DNA from: CADEDH01 sp965263455
GTDB taxonomy: Bacteria > Actinomycetota > Acidimicrobiia > Acidimicrobiales > SZUA-35
Length of the DNA stretch: 64,000 nucleotides
NCBI GenBank assembly: GCA_965263455.1
Contig: CBDHHN010000004.1
Location: forward strand, 1,798,001-1,862,000
Direction: 5' to 3'
Part shown: piece by piece, positions 23,522 through 32,278 of the stretch
Layout: each line of letters opens with the position of its first letter
How positions within the stretch are numbered: the stretch's first letter is position 1
Notes under the pieces: generated by a model
Told to the model about the DNA's origin: nothing
Seen by the model: only the letters and a program-made list of their open reading frames with translations
The model's database searches: none
Translations under genes and position numbers: made by a program

Positions 23522-25612
23522 TCAATCGGTCAGGAGCTGAGGCAGGGGCCGGGCGTGGACCAGGGTCAGCCGCTTGGTGGCCCGGGTGGTGGCCACGTAC
23601 AGCGACCGGGCCCCCTGGGGCTCCTCGGCCAGGACGGCGGCCGGCTCGACCACGACGGCGGCGTCGACCTCCAGGCCCTTGACCAACCCCACGGGCACCA
23701 CCGTGATCCGCTGACCGAGACCGTCGCGGGGCGCTCGCCCGATCTCGACGCCGGCCGTCTCGAACGCCGCCACCACCGGCTCGTACAGCGACGGCGGGCA
23801 GATGACGGCCACGTTGCCCTCGCCGTTGTCGGCCGCCTCGGCGGCGACGGCGTCGACCACGGTTGCGGTCAGCGACTGCTCCGAGGGAGCGGCCACGAAC
23901 CGGGGGGCCTCGCCCGAGGTCCGGACCGAGACCGGCGGCCGGAGACCGGGGGCGGCCTCGACCAGGATCCGGGCCGCCAGGGCCATCGACGGGCCCGGGA
24001 TGCGGTAGCCCACGGTCAGCTCGGCCCGCCGCGGGGGCCGACGGTCGGGCAGGTGTTCGAGGATCTCGTCCCAGTCCTTGTGGGCCCAGGCCCCGGTCGA
24101 CTGGGCGATGTCACCGACGATGGTCATCGAGCCGTTGAGTGAGCGGCGGGTCAGCATACGCAGCTGCATGGGCGACAGGTCCTGGGCCTCGTCGACCACG
24201 ATGTGGCCGTAGGTCCGGGCCTCCTCGTCGGCCCGTCGCTTGTTGCGGGGACCGAGGATCTCCCGGGCCTCGTCGAGCACGGGAACGTCGTCGACGGTCC
24301 ACACCACCCGGGTCACGTCCTTGCCCTCGGCCCACGGTCGGAAGAGGGACTCCTTGTCGTCGGCCCCGATCCGGGAGCCGGCGGCCGAACGGATCAGGGC
24401 GTGGGAGCCGTAGAGGTCGTGGACCAACTGGGCCGGCGACAGGACCGGCCACATCCAGTTGAGGGCGGCGCGGACGTCGGGATGGTCGCCCACCTGCTCC
24501 CGGATGGTGTCGGCCGCCATCCCGTCGGGGTGGGCCTCGGCCAGGGCGTCGAACACCGACGTGAGGACGTACTTGCGGGCGGCGTTGTGGGTCCGGTACC
24601 GACGTCGGGCCTCGGCCACGATCCGCTCGCTGGTGGCCACGGTGAGCCGGATGCGGCGCACCCCCATGCCGACCACCAGGTCCCGGCGCAGGGGTCGCTG
24701 ACGGTCCCGGAGGGCTCGGCGGACGACGTGGACCATGCGGAGGTCGCCCTTGATCCGGGCCGCCACCGACTCGTCCCGGCCCGATACCCGGATCCCGGGG
24801 ACCAGATCGGCCAGCACCGCCATCTCCACCCCGGCCTCACCCAACGAGGGCAACACCTGCTCGATGTAGCCCAGGAACAGCCGGTTGGGCCCGACCACGA
24901 GCACGCCCTGGCCGTCGAGGGGGAACCGATGGGTGTAGAGCAGGTAGGCGGCACGGTGCAGGGCCACCACCGTCTTACCCGTGCCCGGCCCGCCCTGGAC
25001 CACGAGCACACCGGGCAGCGGGGCCCGGATGATCTCGTCCTGTTCGGCCTGGATGGTGCCGATGATGTCGCCCAGGCGGCCGCTGCGATTCTCCTCCAGG
25101 GCCGCCATCAGGGCCCCCTGGCCCCGCAACTCCCGGCCGTTGATGGTCACGATGCCGTCGACCGCGGCCTCGCCGAAGAACTCGTCCTCCAGACCGAGCA
25201 GGGTCCGACCCCGCGACGAGAAATGCCGACGCCGGGCCAGACCCTGGGGATCGCTGCCGGTGGCCCGATAGAACGACTCGGCCACCGGCGCCCGCCAATC
25301 GACGATGAGGGGCTCCTGGGATTCGCTCGACACGGCGACCCGGCCGATGTGGTAGCTGCCGGCACCGGCGTCCTCGGCCTGGTCGATACGCCCGAAGACG
25401 AGGGACCGCTCACCCAGTTCCAGCTGGTTCAGTCGCTGGGCGATGCTCTCGTTGATGACCTCCCGCTCCCAGCGGGCCTGGTTGGTGCCACCTCGGCCGA
25501 CCTCGACCATGGTCTGGAGGCGAATGGCCTCCTCCCGTGTTTCGTCGAGCCGCCGATAGGCCCGGTCGATGTGCGCCTGCTCCGCTTCAAGCTCGGGGTG
25601 TGGGTCAGCCAC
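23522..25612 (-). CDS. helD: HelD-type RNA polymerase recycling ATPase
   Basis: 696 residues, GTG start with CAGGAGTGC upstream. The N-terminal coiled-coil (EAEQAHIDRAYRRLDETRE) is followed by the HelD-specific SLVFGRID and PLIVDWRAPVAESFYRAT blocks, P-loop QGGPGTGKT (about 207-215), VVDEAQDLSPMQL (Walker B) and the C-terminal YVATTRATKRLTLVH helicase motif. HelD inserts into the RNA polymerase channels and uses ATP to release stalled polymerase or strip it from DNA. The actinobacterial class differs in the coiled-coil and the pore-entering loops. It is divergent from hemE with a 57-bp gap. The family is certain; effects on antibiotic tolerance seen in relatives cannot be judged here. Confidence 0.93.
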   Translation of the reverse strand: MADPHPELEAEQAHIDRAYRRLDETREEAIRLQTMVEVGRGGTNQARWEREVINESIAQRLNQLELGERSLVFGRIDQAEDAGAGSYHIGRVAVSSESQEPLIVDWRAPVAESFYRATGSDPQGLARRRHFSSRGRTLLGLEDEFFGEAAVDGIVTINGRELRGQGALMAALEENRSGRLGDIIGTIQAEQDEIIRAPLPGVLVVQGGPGTGKTVVALHRAAYLLYTHRFPLDGQGVLVVGPNRLFLGYIEQVLPSLGEAGVEMAVLADLVPGIRVSGRDESVAARIKGDLRMVHVVRRALRDRQRPLRRDLVVGMGVRRIRLTVATSERIVAEARRRYRTHNAARKYVLTSVFDALAEAHPDGMAADTIREQVGDHPDVRAALNWMWPVLSPAQLVHDLYGSHALIRSAAGSRIGADDKESLFRPWAEGKDVTRVVWTVDDVPVLDEAREILGPRNKRRADEEARTYGHIVVDEAQDLSPMQLRMLTRRSLNGSMTIVGDIAQSTGAWAHKDWDEILEHLPDRRPPRRAELTVGYRIPGPSMALAARILVEAAPGLRPPVSVRTSGEAPRFVAAPSEQSLTATVVDAVAAEAADNGEGNVAVICPPSLYEPVVAAFETAGVEIGRAPRDGLGQRITVVPVGLVKGLEVDAAVVVEPAAVLAEEPQGARSLYVATTRATKRLTLVHARPLPQLLTD

Positions 25613-25669
25613 CGCACTCCTGACATCAGGGGGACGTCAATCGTAGTGGCCCGGTACCGTAAACCACTC

Positions 25670-26737
25670 ATGCGCCGCCTCCACGATTCTGCACTGCTGC
25701 GGGCCCTCCGGGCCGAACCGGGCGACCGGGTGCCCGTCTGGTTCATGCGCCAGGCCGGGCGATCCCTGCCCGAGTACTTCCCCGTCCGCGGTGACGGGAC
25801 GATCCTCGACGCCATCGCCGTCCCCGACCGGGCCACCGAGATCACCCTCCAGCCGGTCCGCCGCTACGGGGTCGACGCCGCCATCCTCTTCTCCGACATC
25901 GTGACCCCGGTGTGGGCCGCCGGGTTCGGGATCGACATCACTCCCGGTGTCGGCCCCGAGTGTGAGAAGCCCTTCGCCTCGGCCGACGACCTCGAACGGC
26001 TGCGACCCCTCGACCCGGCCGCCGACCTGCCGTTCCAGGCCGAGACGGTGACCAACCTGGTGGCCGAGCTCGACGTACCCCTGATCGGGTTCGCCGGGGC
26101 GCCGTTCACCCTGGCCGCGTACCTGGTCGAGGGGCGCCCGTCACGCGACCACGCCAAGGTCAAGTCCCTGATGGCGGGCGAGCCGACCCTGTGGCACGCC
26201 CTGTGCGACCGGTTGGCCGACTACGCCATCGCCACCCTCACCGCCCAGGTCGAGGCCGGCGCCTCGGCCGTCCAGCTCTTCGACTCGTGGGCCGGAACCC
26301 TGCACCCCGACCACTACCGACGCTGGGTCGCCCCCCACAGCGAGCGCATCATGGCCGCCATGGGCGACCTCGGCGTCCCCCGCATCCACTTCGGGCTCAA
26401 CACGGGCGAACTGCTCGACCAGTTCGCCGCCACCGGGGCCGACGCCGTCGGGGTCGACTGGCGGACGCCGCTGACGGTGGCCCGGGAACGGACCGGGGGC
26501 CGCGTCGTGCTCCAGGGCAACCTCGACCCGGCCCTGTGCCTGGCCCCGTGGGAGGTGGTCGAGGCCGAGGTCCGCCGGGTCCTGGCCGACAACGGCGGCC
26601 ATCCGGGCCACATCTTCAACCTGGGCCACGGCGTCCTGCCCCAGACCGACCCGGAGATCCTGGGCCGGGTGGTCGAACTGGTCCACGCCGAGGGCTCGGC
26701 CCGCGGCTCGGCCGGCGGAACGGGCATCCCGGCGTGA
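25670..26737 (+). CDS. hemE: Uroporphyrinogen decarboxylase
   Basis: 355 residues. VWFMRQAGRSLPEYFPVR is the conserved substrate-binding N-terminal motif; the catalytic Asp is in ILFSDIVTPVWAAG; IGFAGAPFTLAAYLVEG and GLNTGEL follow. The enzyme removes four carboxyl groups from uroporphyrinogen III to give coproporphyrinogen III in the cytoplasm. The start is ATG 25670, with a TACCGT box 9 nt upstream. hemE overlaps the following hemY gene as GTGA, giving a two-step haem unit. The full-length reading frame shows no missing motif. Confidence 0.96.
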   Translation: MRRLHDSALLRALRAEPGDRVPVWFMRQAGRSLPEYFPVRGDGTILDAIAVPDRATEITLQPVRRYGVDAAILFSDIVTPVWAAGFGIDITPGVGPECEKPFASADDLERLRPLDPAADLPFQAETVTNLVAELDVPLIGFAGAPFTLAAYLVEGRPSRDHAKVKSLMAGEPTLWHALCDRLADYAIATLTAQVEAGASAVQLFDSWAGTLHPDHYRRWVAPHSERIMAAMGDLGVPRIHFGLNTGELLDQFAATGADAVGVDWRTPLTVARERTGGRVVLQGNLDPALCLAPWEVVEAEVRRVLADNGGHPGHIFNLGHGVLPQTDPEILGRVVELVHAEGSARGSAGGTGIPA

Positions 26738-28095
26738 GCGCATCCCGGGTCGTCATCGTCGGTGGGGGGATCACCGGGCTGTCGGCCGCCTTCGAGTTGG
26801 CCCGCGCCGGCCGCCGGGTCGTGGTCCACGAGGCGTCCGACCGCTGGGGCGGCAAGGTCCAGACCAGCCCGGTCGGCGATCGGCCGGTCGACGCCGGGCC
26901 CGACACCTTCCTGGCCCGGGTCGAGCCCGGCCGGCGGCTGTGCGCCGAGCTGGGCCTGGAGTCGGAGCTGGTCAGCCCGGTGTCGCCCGTCCCCGCCTAC
27001 CTGGCCCGCCGGGGTCGGCTCCACGAACTCCCGGCCGCCTCGATGCTGGGGGTGCCCACCGATCTCGACGTGCTGCGGGCCGGCGACCTCATCTCGCCCG
27101 AAGGGATCGAGCGGGCGGCCCACGATCTGACCGCACCGGCCACCGCCTTCGACGACGACATCTCGGTCGGCGCCCTGTGTCGTGAGCGCCTGGGGGACGA
27201 GATCACCGACTACCTGGTCGACCCGATCCTGGGCGGGATCAACGCCTCCGACATCGACCGTCTCAGCCTCCGGGCCGGGGCCCCGCTACTGGCGTCGGCC
27301 GTCGACCGGGGACCGTCGCTGCTGACCGGGCTCGCCGGTCTCCGGCCCGCCACCGGCCCCACGCTGGGGGCGGCCCGGGACCAGCCCGTGTTCTTCGGCC
27401 TGCCCGGCGGCATCGCCCGCATCATCGAACGGCTGGTCGAGGAGTTGTCGGCGTACGACGAGGTCGAGCTCCGCATCGGCTCCCCGGTGACCGACCTGGC
27501 GGCGGTCACCGAACCCGGCGACCAGGTGCTGGTGGCCGTGCCCGCCTTCGCCGCCGGCCCCCTGCTCCGACCCCTGAGCCCGGCGGCGGCGGCCGGGTTG
27601 GAGGCCATCGACTACGCCTCGGTGGCCCAGGTCGTGGTCGAGGTGCCCCGGAACGCGGTGGAGGTCGAGCTCGACGCCTCGGGGGTCCTGTTCCCCCGGG
27701 TCGAGGGCACGATGCTCACCGCCTGCACCTGGTTCAGCACCAAGTGGGCCCACTACCGCCGACCGGATCGCATCCTGTTGCGCCTGTCGTCGGGCCGCTT
27801 CGGCGACGAGCGTCCGGCCGCCCACGGCGACGACGAGTTGGTCAAGGCCCTTGTGGCCGATGTCAGCACGGTGACCGAGATCCGGGCCGAGCCCACCGCC
27901 TGGCGGGTCAAGCGTTGGGACCGGGCGCTCCCCCAGTACACGCCGGGCCACGGCCGACGGGTGGCCGACATCGACGACGCCCTGGCCGCCGACGCCCCCC
28001 ACGTCCGGCTCGTGGGGGCCGCCTACCGGGGCATCGGGCTTCCGGCCTGCATCGACGACGGGCGGCGGGCGGCCCGCCGTCTGCTCGAGGCCTGA
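26734..28095 (+). CDS. hemY: Coproporphyrinogen/protoporphyrinogen oxidase (HemY/CgoX type)
   Basis: 453 residues, GTG start overlapping the hemE stop. VVIVGGGITGLSAAFELA is the FAD Rossmann motif; VHEASDRWGGKVQT, FFGLPGGIARIIERLVEEL and the C-terminal LVGAAYRGIGLPACIDDG complete the family pattern. In actinobacteria this oxygen-dependent FAD enzyme normally converts coproporphyrinogen III to coproporphyrin III, feeding the HemQ route. hemQ is present 18 kb away at 45946-46629, which supports that reading. Likely peripheral to the inner membrane. Confidence 0.93.
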   Translation: MSASRVVIVGGGITGLSAAFELARAGRRVVVHEASDRWGGKVQTSPVGDRPVDAGPDTFLARVEPGRRLCAELGLESELVSPVSPVPAYLARRGRLHELPAASMLGVPTDLDVLRAGDLISPEGIERAAHDLTAPATAFDDDISVGALCRERLGDEITDYLVDPILGGINASDIDRLSLRAGAPLLASAVDRGPSLLTGLAGLRPATGPTLGAARDQPVFFGLPGGIARIIERLVEELSAYDEVELRIGSPVTDLAAVTEPGDQVLVAVPAFAAGPLLRPLSPAAAAGLEAIDYASVAQVVVEVPRNAVEVELDASGVLFPRVEGTMLTACTWFSTKWAHYRRPDRILLRLSSGRFGDERPAAHGDDELVKALVADVSTVTEIRAEPTAWRVKRWDRALPQYTPGHGRRVADIDDALAADAPHVRLVGAAYRGIGLPACIDDGRRAARRLLEA

Positions 28096-28123
28096 GCGGG
28101 GCGTGACCGATGGTGAGGCGGCC

Positions 28124-29722
28124 ATGAACGACCCCGGGGCCCCCGGGCCGACCACGGACGAGGTGCCCGGGTCCTCCACCGGCCCCGGCCCATCGACCGA
28201 CGGCGACCGTGAGGGTGGAGGCGCCGGGTCGGCCGGTCGGGTGTTGGTGTGGGTCCGGGCCGTGGTCGCCGGGCTGTGCCTGGCCGGATCGGTGCCGCCC
28301 TGGGGTTGGTGGCCGCTGGCCTTCATCGGGATCGCCCTCCTCGACGGGCTGATCGCCGACCGGTCGTGGCGATCGCGCTTCGGTCGGACCTGGGTGGTGG
28401 CCGCCTCCTGGCTCTATCCGGCCACCCTGTGGATGTACGACCTGACGGCCCCTGGCTACGTCGTGGCCGGGGCCCTGTTCGCCTGCTACGTGGCCGCGGT
28501 CGTCGCCCTCACCCCCGGCGATGAGCGTCGACGGATCGTCCTGCCCCTGACCATCGCCCTGGCCGAGTGGGCCCGGTGGTCGTTCCCGTTCGGTGGTGTG
28601 CCCCTGGCCCATCTGGCCATGAGCCAGGTCGACACCCCCCTGGGGGCGACGGCCCGGCTCGGGGGGTCACTGTTGGTGGTGGTGGCCGTGGTCGTCACCG
28701 GTCAGGCGTTGGCCGCCGCCGTCCGGGGCTGGTGGCCGGGTGCGACGGCCGGGCCCGGCCGGTCGCTCGATCGGCGGTCCTCCCTCGTCGGCCTGGGCGT
28801 GGTGGCGGCTCTGCTGGTGGCCGCCGTCGTCCACCCCCGGGCGGAGCCGGTGCGGACGGCCGAGGTGGCCCTGGTCCAGGGGGGCGGCCCCCAGCGGACG
28901 CGGGCGTCGTCCCTGCAGGAGCCCGTGGTGCTCGGCCGCCACGTCGAGGCCACCCGATCGCTCGAGGGTCCCGTCGATCTGGTGGTCTGGCCCGAGAACG
29001 TGGTCAACCCCGGGCGATACCTGAGCCAGGAGGACGCCCGGGACCTGGTCGACCAGGTGGCCGCCGACACCGGGGCCGGGGTGCTGGCCGGTTGGTTCTT
29101 CCCCGTGTCCGACACCGCCACCGTCAACTACCACTCGACCATCACCCCCGACGGCCGGGAGATCGACCGCTACGACAAGGTGGTGATCGTGCCCTTCGGG
29201 GAGTACGTCCCGTTCCGCGGTCTGGTCGAACGGCTGAACGACGAGGTCCCCGGGCGCGACGTCCGACGGGGCACGGCCGAGCCGGTGCTCGACACCCCCG
29301 TCGGCCCGGTCGGGGTGTCGATCTCGTGGGAGGGCTTCTTCGAGCGTCGGGCCCGGGCCTCGGTGGCCAACGGGGCCCAGATCCTGGCCAATCCCACCAA
29401 CGGATCGTCCTACTGGCTGACCCAGGTCCAGACCCAGCAGGTGGCGTCGAACCAGCTCCGGGCCCTGGAGAACGACCGCTGGGTCCTCCAGGTCGCCCCC
29501 ACCGGGCTGTCGGCCGTGATCGACCCCGACGGCCGGGTCCTGCAGCGGACCGGGATCAGCGAACGGGCGGTCCTGACCGCCACGGTGGAGATGCGGGAGG
29601 GTCGGACCCTGGGCTCGCTCGTCGGCTTCTACCCGGTGACCCTGGCCGCGGTGGCCGCGCTGGCCGCCACCTCGGGCCGGGACCTGGTGCGGCGGCGGTC
29701 GGCGCCGGTCAGCCCTGGTTGA
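28124..29722 (+). CDS. lnt: Apolipoprotein N-acyltransferase homologue with Cys-to-Ser catalytic change
   Basis: 532 residues from ATG 28124, chosen for its GGTGAGG site; GTG 28103 would add seven. Several membrane segments in the first half are followed by a nitrilase-like domain. The Glu (VVWPENVVN, residue 291) and Lys (YDKVVIVPFGEYVP, residue 352) of the Glu-Lys-Cys triad are present. The position of the nucleophile Cys reads SISWEGFF, so Ser401 stands where the canonical enzyme has Cys. Normal Lnt adds the third acyl chain to lipoproteins. The change may be a lineage variant with altered chemistry or a loss of acyl transfer. The gene lies 28 nt after hemY and overlaps the convergent DUF2510 gene by 14 nt. 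Confidence 0.85.
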   Translation: MNDPGAPGPTTDEVPGSSTGPGPSTDGDREGGGAGSAGRVLVWVRAVVAGLCLAGSVPPWGWWPLAFIGIALLDGLIADRSWRSRFGRTWVVAASWLYPATLWMYDLTAPGYVVAGALFACYVAAVVALTPGDERRRIVLPLTIALAEWARWSFPFGGVPLAHLAMSQVDTPLGATARLGGSLLVVVAVVVTGQALAAAVRGWWPGATAGPGRSLDRRSSLVGLGVVAALLVAAVVHPRAEPVRTAEVALVQGGGPQRTRASSLQEPVVLGRHVEATRSLEGPVDLVVWPENVVNPGRYLSQEDARDLVDQVAADTGAGVLAGWFFPVSDTATVNYHSTITPDGREIDRYDKVVIVPFGEYVPFRGLVERLNDEVPGRDVRRGTAEPVLDTPVGPVGVSISWEGFFERRARASVANGAQILANPTNGSSYWLTQVQTQQVASNQLRALENDRWVLQVAPTGLSAVIDPDGRVLQRTGISERAVLTATVEMREGRTLGSLVGFYPVTLAAVAALAATSGRDLVRRRSAPVSPG

Positions 29723-30944
29723 GGTCCGAGGGTCCGTCGGCCCGCTGGTACAGGCCGGTGAGGCCCGACGCCCAGACCGACTGGGTCACCGCTCCCATCA
29801 CCACGTACAGCAGGAGCAGGAACCCGGTCAGGAACGGGTTGGGGAGGAACTGGCTGAACTCGATGACGTCGAGCTGGTCGACGGGCACGCCGTTGATCAG
29901 CAGGTCGTCGCCCGTCGGGCTCGTCTCGACCCCGACGGTGGCGAACACGGCGCCGAAGCCGATCTGGAGGATGATGCCGCCCACGGTCTGAATGCCGTAG
30001 ATGACCACGTAGAGCAGCAGCAGCCGCCCGAACAGGGGCCAGAACCGGCCCTCGCTGACCCGCCACGAGGCCGAGAAGGGGTTGACGCCCCGCGGTCCCA
30101 CGGCGAGGGCCACGCCGAAGAAGGCGAGCCGGATCCACAGGAAGATGCCGACGACGATGGCCAGCGGCACGACCAACACCAGGATGAACAGGCCCTCGGG
30201 GCCGGTGGCCGCGGCCAGCGCCACCACGGGAAGAACGAGCAGCCCGACCAGCAACATCCCGAGGATGCCGGCCACCAGGCCCCAGCCGATGGCCCGCGGC
30301 AGCCGCTTGAAGCCGTAGCCGAGCGACTGGCCCAGGGTCTCGGGACGTCCGGAATGGGCCCGATGGAGATGGTGGTTGGCCGCAAGCCACCCCACCATGG
30401 CGAACAGTCCCATCAGGAACAGCACCACCCCCATCCCGATGAGGGGGCCGACCGAGAAGCCGGTGACCTCGTCGGTCCGGGAGTCGAAGGCGAGGCCCCG
30501 CAGGAACGACCAGCCCAGGGTCTGCAGGGCGATCCAGCCGATGGCCGGGGGCACCAACAGCAGGGCGAGGACCGGCAACGCCTGTTGGATCAGGATCGTG
30601 AACAGCGACGACAACCAGTTGCCGATCTGACCCAGCCCGTGGGGCGGGCCGGTGAGCGCCGGCTGGTAGTACTGCTGGTAGCCGGGCTGACCCGGGCCCT
30701 GGTAGCCGGGAGCGGCCGGGCCCGGCGCCTGATAGCCGGGGGCCTGGTACCCGGGAGCCTGGTAGCCCGGCGTCTGGCCGGCCGCCCCGGCCGGTGGGGC
30801 GAAGCCGGGATCGGCCGCCTGGGCCGCCGACTCGGTCGCCGGGGCCACGGCCTCGGTCCAGGCCAGTCCGTCCCAGTAGCGGATCTGCGACGGATCGTTC
30901 GGATCCGGGTACCAACCCGGTGTGGCCGACCCCGTGCTCGACAT
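29709..30944 (-). CDS. DUF2510-containing polytopic membrane protein
   Basis: 411 residues from ATG 30944 with GGAAAGG upstream. The N-terminus carries the DUF2510 motif GWYPDPNDP followed by RYWDGLAWTE (about 9-30), then a short tandem repeat APGYQ/PGYQ, and a C-terminal half with about six hydrophobic segments (about 150-400) similar to glycerophosphoryl diester phosphodiesterase-type membrane domains of unknown role. Such proteins are common in actinobacterial membranes and generally lack assigned functions. A longer ATG at 31064 lacks a ribosome binding site. The stop overlaps the convergent lnt gene. Confidence 0.8.
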   Translation of the reverse strand: MSSTGSATPGWYPDPNDPSQIRYWDGLAWTEAVAPATESAAQAADPGFAPPAGAAGQTPGYQAPGYQAPGYQAPGPAAPGYQGPGQPGYQQYYQPALTGPPHGLGQIGNWLSSLFTILIQQALPVLALLLVPPAIGWIALQTLGWSFLRGLAFDSRTDEVTGFSVGPLIGMGVVLFLMGLFAMVGWLAANHHLHRAHSGRPETLGQSLGYGFKRLPRAIGWGLVAGILGMLLVGLLVLPVVALAAATGPEGLFILVLVVPLAIVVGIFLWIRLAFFGVALAVGPRGVNPFSASWRVSEGRFWPLFGRLLLLYVVIYGIQTVGGIILQIGFGAVFATVGVETSPTGDDLLINGVPVDQLDVIEFSQFLPNPFLTGFLLLLYVVMGAVTQSVWASGLTGLYQRADGPSDLNQG

Positions 30945-31160
30945 GTGCTGGCGCCTTTCCCCCGCCGGTCCCGGCGGGCTACCCGTCGCCGACGATAGCC
31001 GTTGCCGATGGACCCGACCGAAGGCGCGGCCCACGGCTGGAACCTCGGATCGACCGTTGTTCACGATGGTGCGGGCGCCTCCCCATCAGGGCCCGCGATG
31101 GGCCGAACCGGGGCGAACGGAATCCCGCTGTTTCGAATGGGAATCTCCCCCTTGATCAGC

Positions 31161-31166
31161 TAGGTT
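31161..31166 (+). promoter_or_regulatory. Candidate -10 box (TAGGTT) for leaderless tetR-type gene
   Basis: TAGGTT, then GCGCCG, then ATG at 31173: 6-nt spacing, no ribosome binding site. It lies in the 228-bp gap shared with the divergent DUF2510 gene. Confidence 0.5.
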
Positions 31167-31172
31167 GCGCCG

Positions 31173-31784
31173 ATGTCCTCGGGGGAGCCGCCAGCCAAGG
31201 GCCGCGAAGCGGTCGAGGCTGCCCTGATCGAGGCCACCGCCGACCTGCTGGCCGAGCGCGGTCCGACCATGACCAGCGTCCGCGACATCGCCGGCCGGGC
31301 CGGGGTCAACCACGGTCAGGTGCACCACTATTTCGGGGGCAAACGAGGTCTGCTGCGGGAGACGATGCGCCGCCTGGCCCACGCCCACCACAAAGCCGTC
31401 CGCCGGATGTCGTCGGGTCGGGCTCTCCCTCCCCCCATGGCCCAAGGGCCCGATCAACGCTACGTCAGGGCCGTGCTCCGGGCCACGATCGAGGGCGACC
31501 TGGAACTGGCCCGAACCGAGATCGACGAGGGTGTCTCGGTGTCGCGGGGGGTTCTGGAACGGATGCGGGAGCGCAGCGGCGAGCCCGAACCCACCCTGGA
31601 GCAGAAGCTCCTCCTGGCCGAGGGGACGGCCACCCAGCTGGGATGGATGGCCTTCGAGCCGTTCCTGTTCCTCGTGGCCGACGTGAAACCCGAGGAGGAG
31701 GCGGAGATCCGCCGGGCCTTCGTCGAGCGGGCCTTCAACCGAGGTCGATCAGCAGAGTCACCGGGCCCCGGTTCACCAGGCTGA
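31173..31784 (+). CDS. TetR-family transcriptional regulator
   Basis: 203 residues. The N-terminal helix-turn-helix is typical: LIEATADLLAERGPTMTSVR, then DIAGRAGVNHGQVHHYFGGK as the recognition part. The C-terminal ligand domain is all-helical (about 60-190) and not assignable to a ligand class. The 3' end overlaps the convergent dtd gene by 50 nt. It is divergent from the DUF2510 membrane protein gene, which is the most likely local target by position. Confidence 0.9.
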   Translation: MSSGEPPAKGREAVEAALIEATADLLAERGPTMTSVRDIAGRAGVNHGQVHHYFGGKRGLLRETMRRLAHAHHKAVRRMSSGRALPPPMAQGPDQRYVRAVLRATIEGDLELARTEIDEGVSVSRGVLERMRERSGEPEPTLEQKLLLAEGTATQLGWMAFEPFLFLVADVKPEEEAEIRRAFVERAFNRGRSAESPGPGSPG

Positions 31785-32175
31785 CGTCCATGTCGGCCCG
31801 GAACCGGCCGGTCTCGACGGGCACCCCGAGGGCCGCCAACTCGGTCACCACCGACTCGATGAGGGGCTCGGCCTGTTCGGGTCGGGCGGCATCGCTGTAG
31901 CCGGGGCGGTTTCCCGATGACGTGTCGCCGTAGAGGGTGAACTGGCTGACCACCAGAGCGGCGCCACCCACGTCGAGCACGGATCGGTTCATCTTGGCGT
32001 CATCGTCGGGGAAGATCCGGAGCCGGGCCAGCTTGCCCGCCAGTTTCCGGGCCTCGGCTCCGGTGTCGCCGTGGGTCACACCGACGAACACGCAGATACC
32101 GGCACCGATGGAACCAACCACCTCATCGTCTACCGTGACGTGGGCCTCCGTCACTCGCTGCACCAGGGCTCGCAT
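31735..32175 (-). CDS. dtd: D-aminoacyl-tRNA deacylase
   Basis: 146 residues, the usual length. The two signature motifs are intact: SQFTLYGD (SQFT motif) and NRGPVT (NxGPxT motif, mostly Gly-Pro cis peptide). The enzyme hydrolyses D-aminoacyl-tRNAs, recycling the tRNA and proofreading Gly mischarged on tRNA-Ala. The start ATG at 32175 is preceded by a TAGGGT box 9 nt upstream. It overlaps the tail of the TetR gene in convergent orientation. Confidence 0.95.
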   Translation of the reverse strand: MRALVQRVTEAHVTVDDEVVGSIGAGICVFVGVTHGDTGAEARKLAGKLARLRIFPDDDAKMNRSVLDVGGAALVVSQFTLYGDTSSGNRPGYSDAARPEQAEPLIESVVTELAALGVPVETGRFRADMDVSLVNRGPVTLLIDLG

Positions 32176-32278
32176 AGCAGGGCGACCCTAGACCGACGAG
32201 CGACCGAACCCTACCGGGCGGGAACCGACCGTAGCCTTACGACGTTAGGTTGCCGGACCGCGATCGATCGGAGTCTGC

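Noticed and set aside
24203..25669. Upstream extension of the hemE frame
   Set aside because: It runs antisense through helD; hemE homology starts at MRRLHDSALLRALRAEPG and the ATG at 25670 fits.
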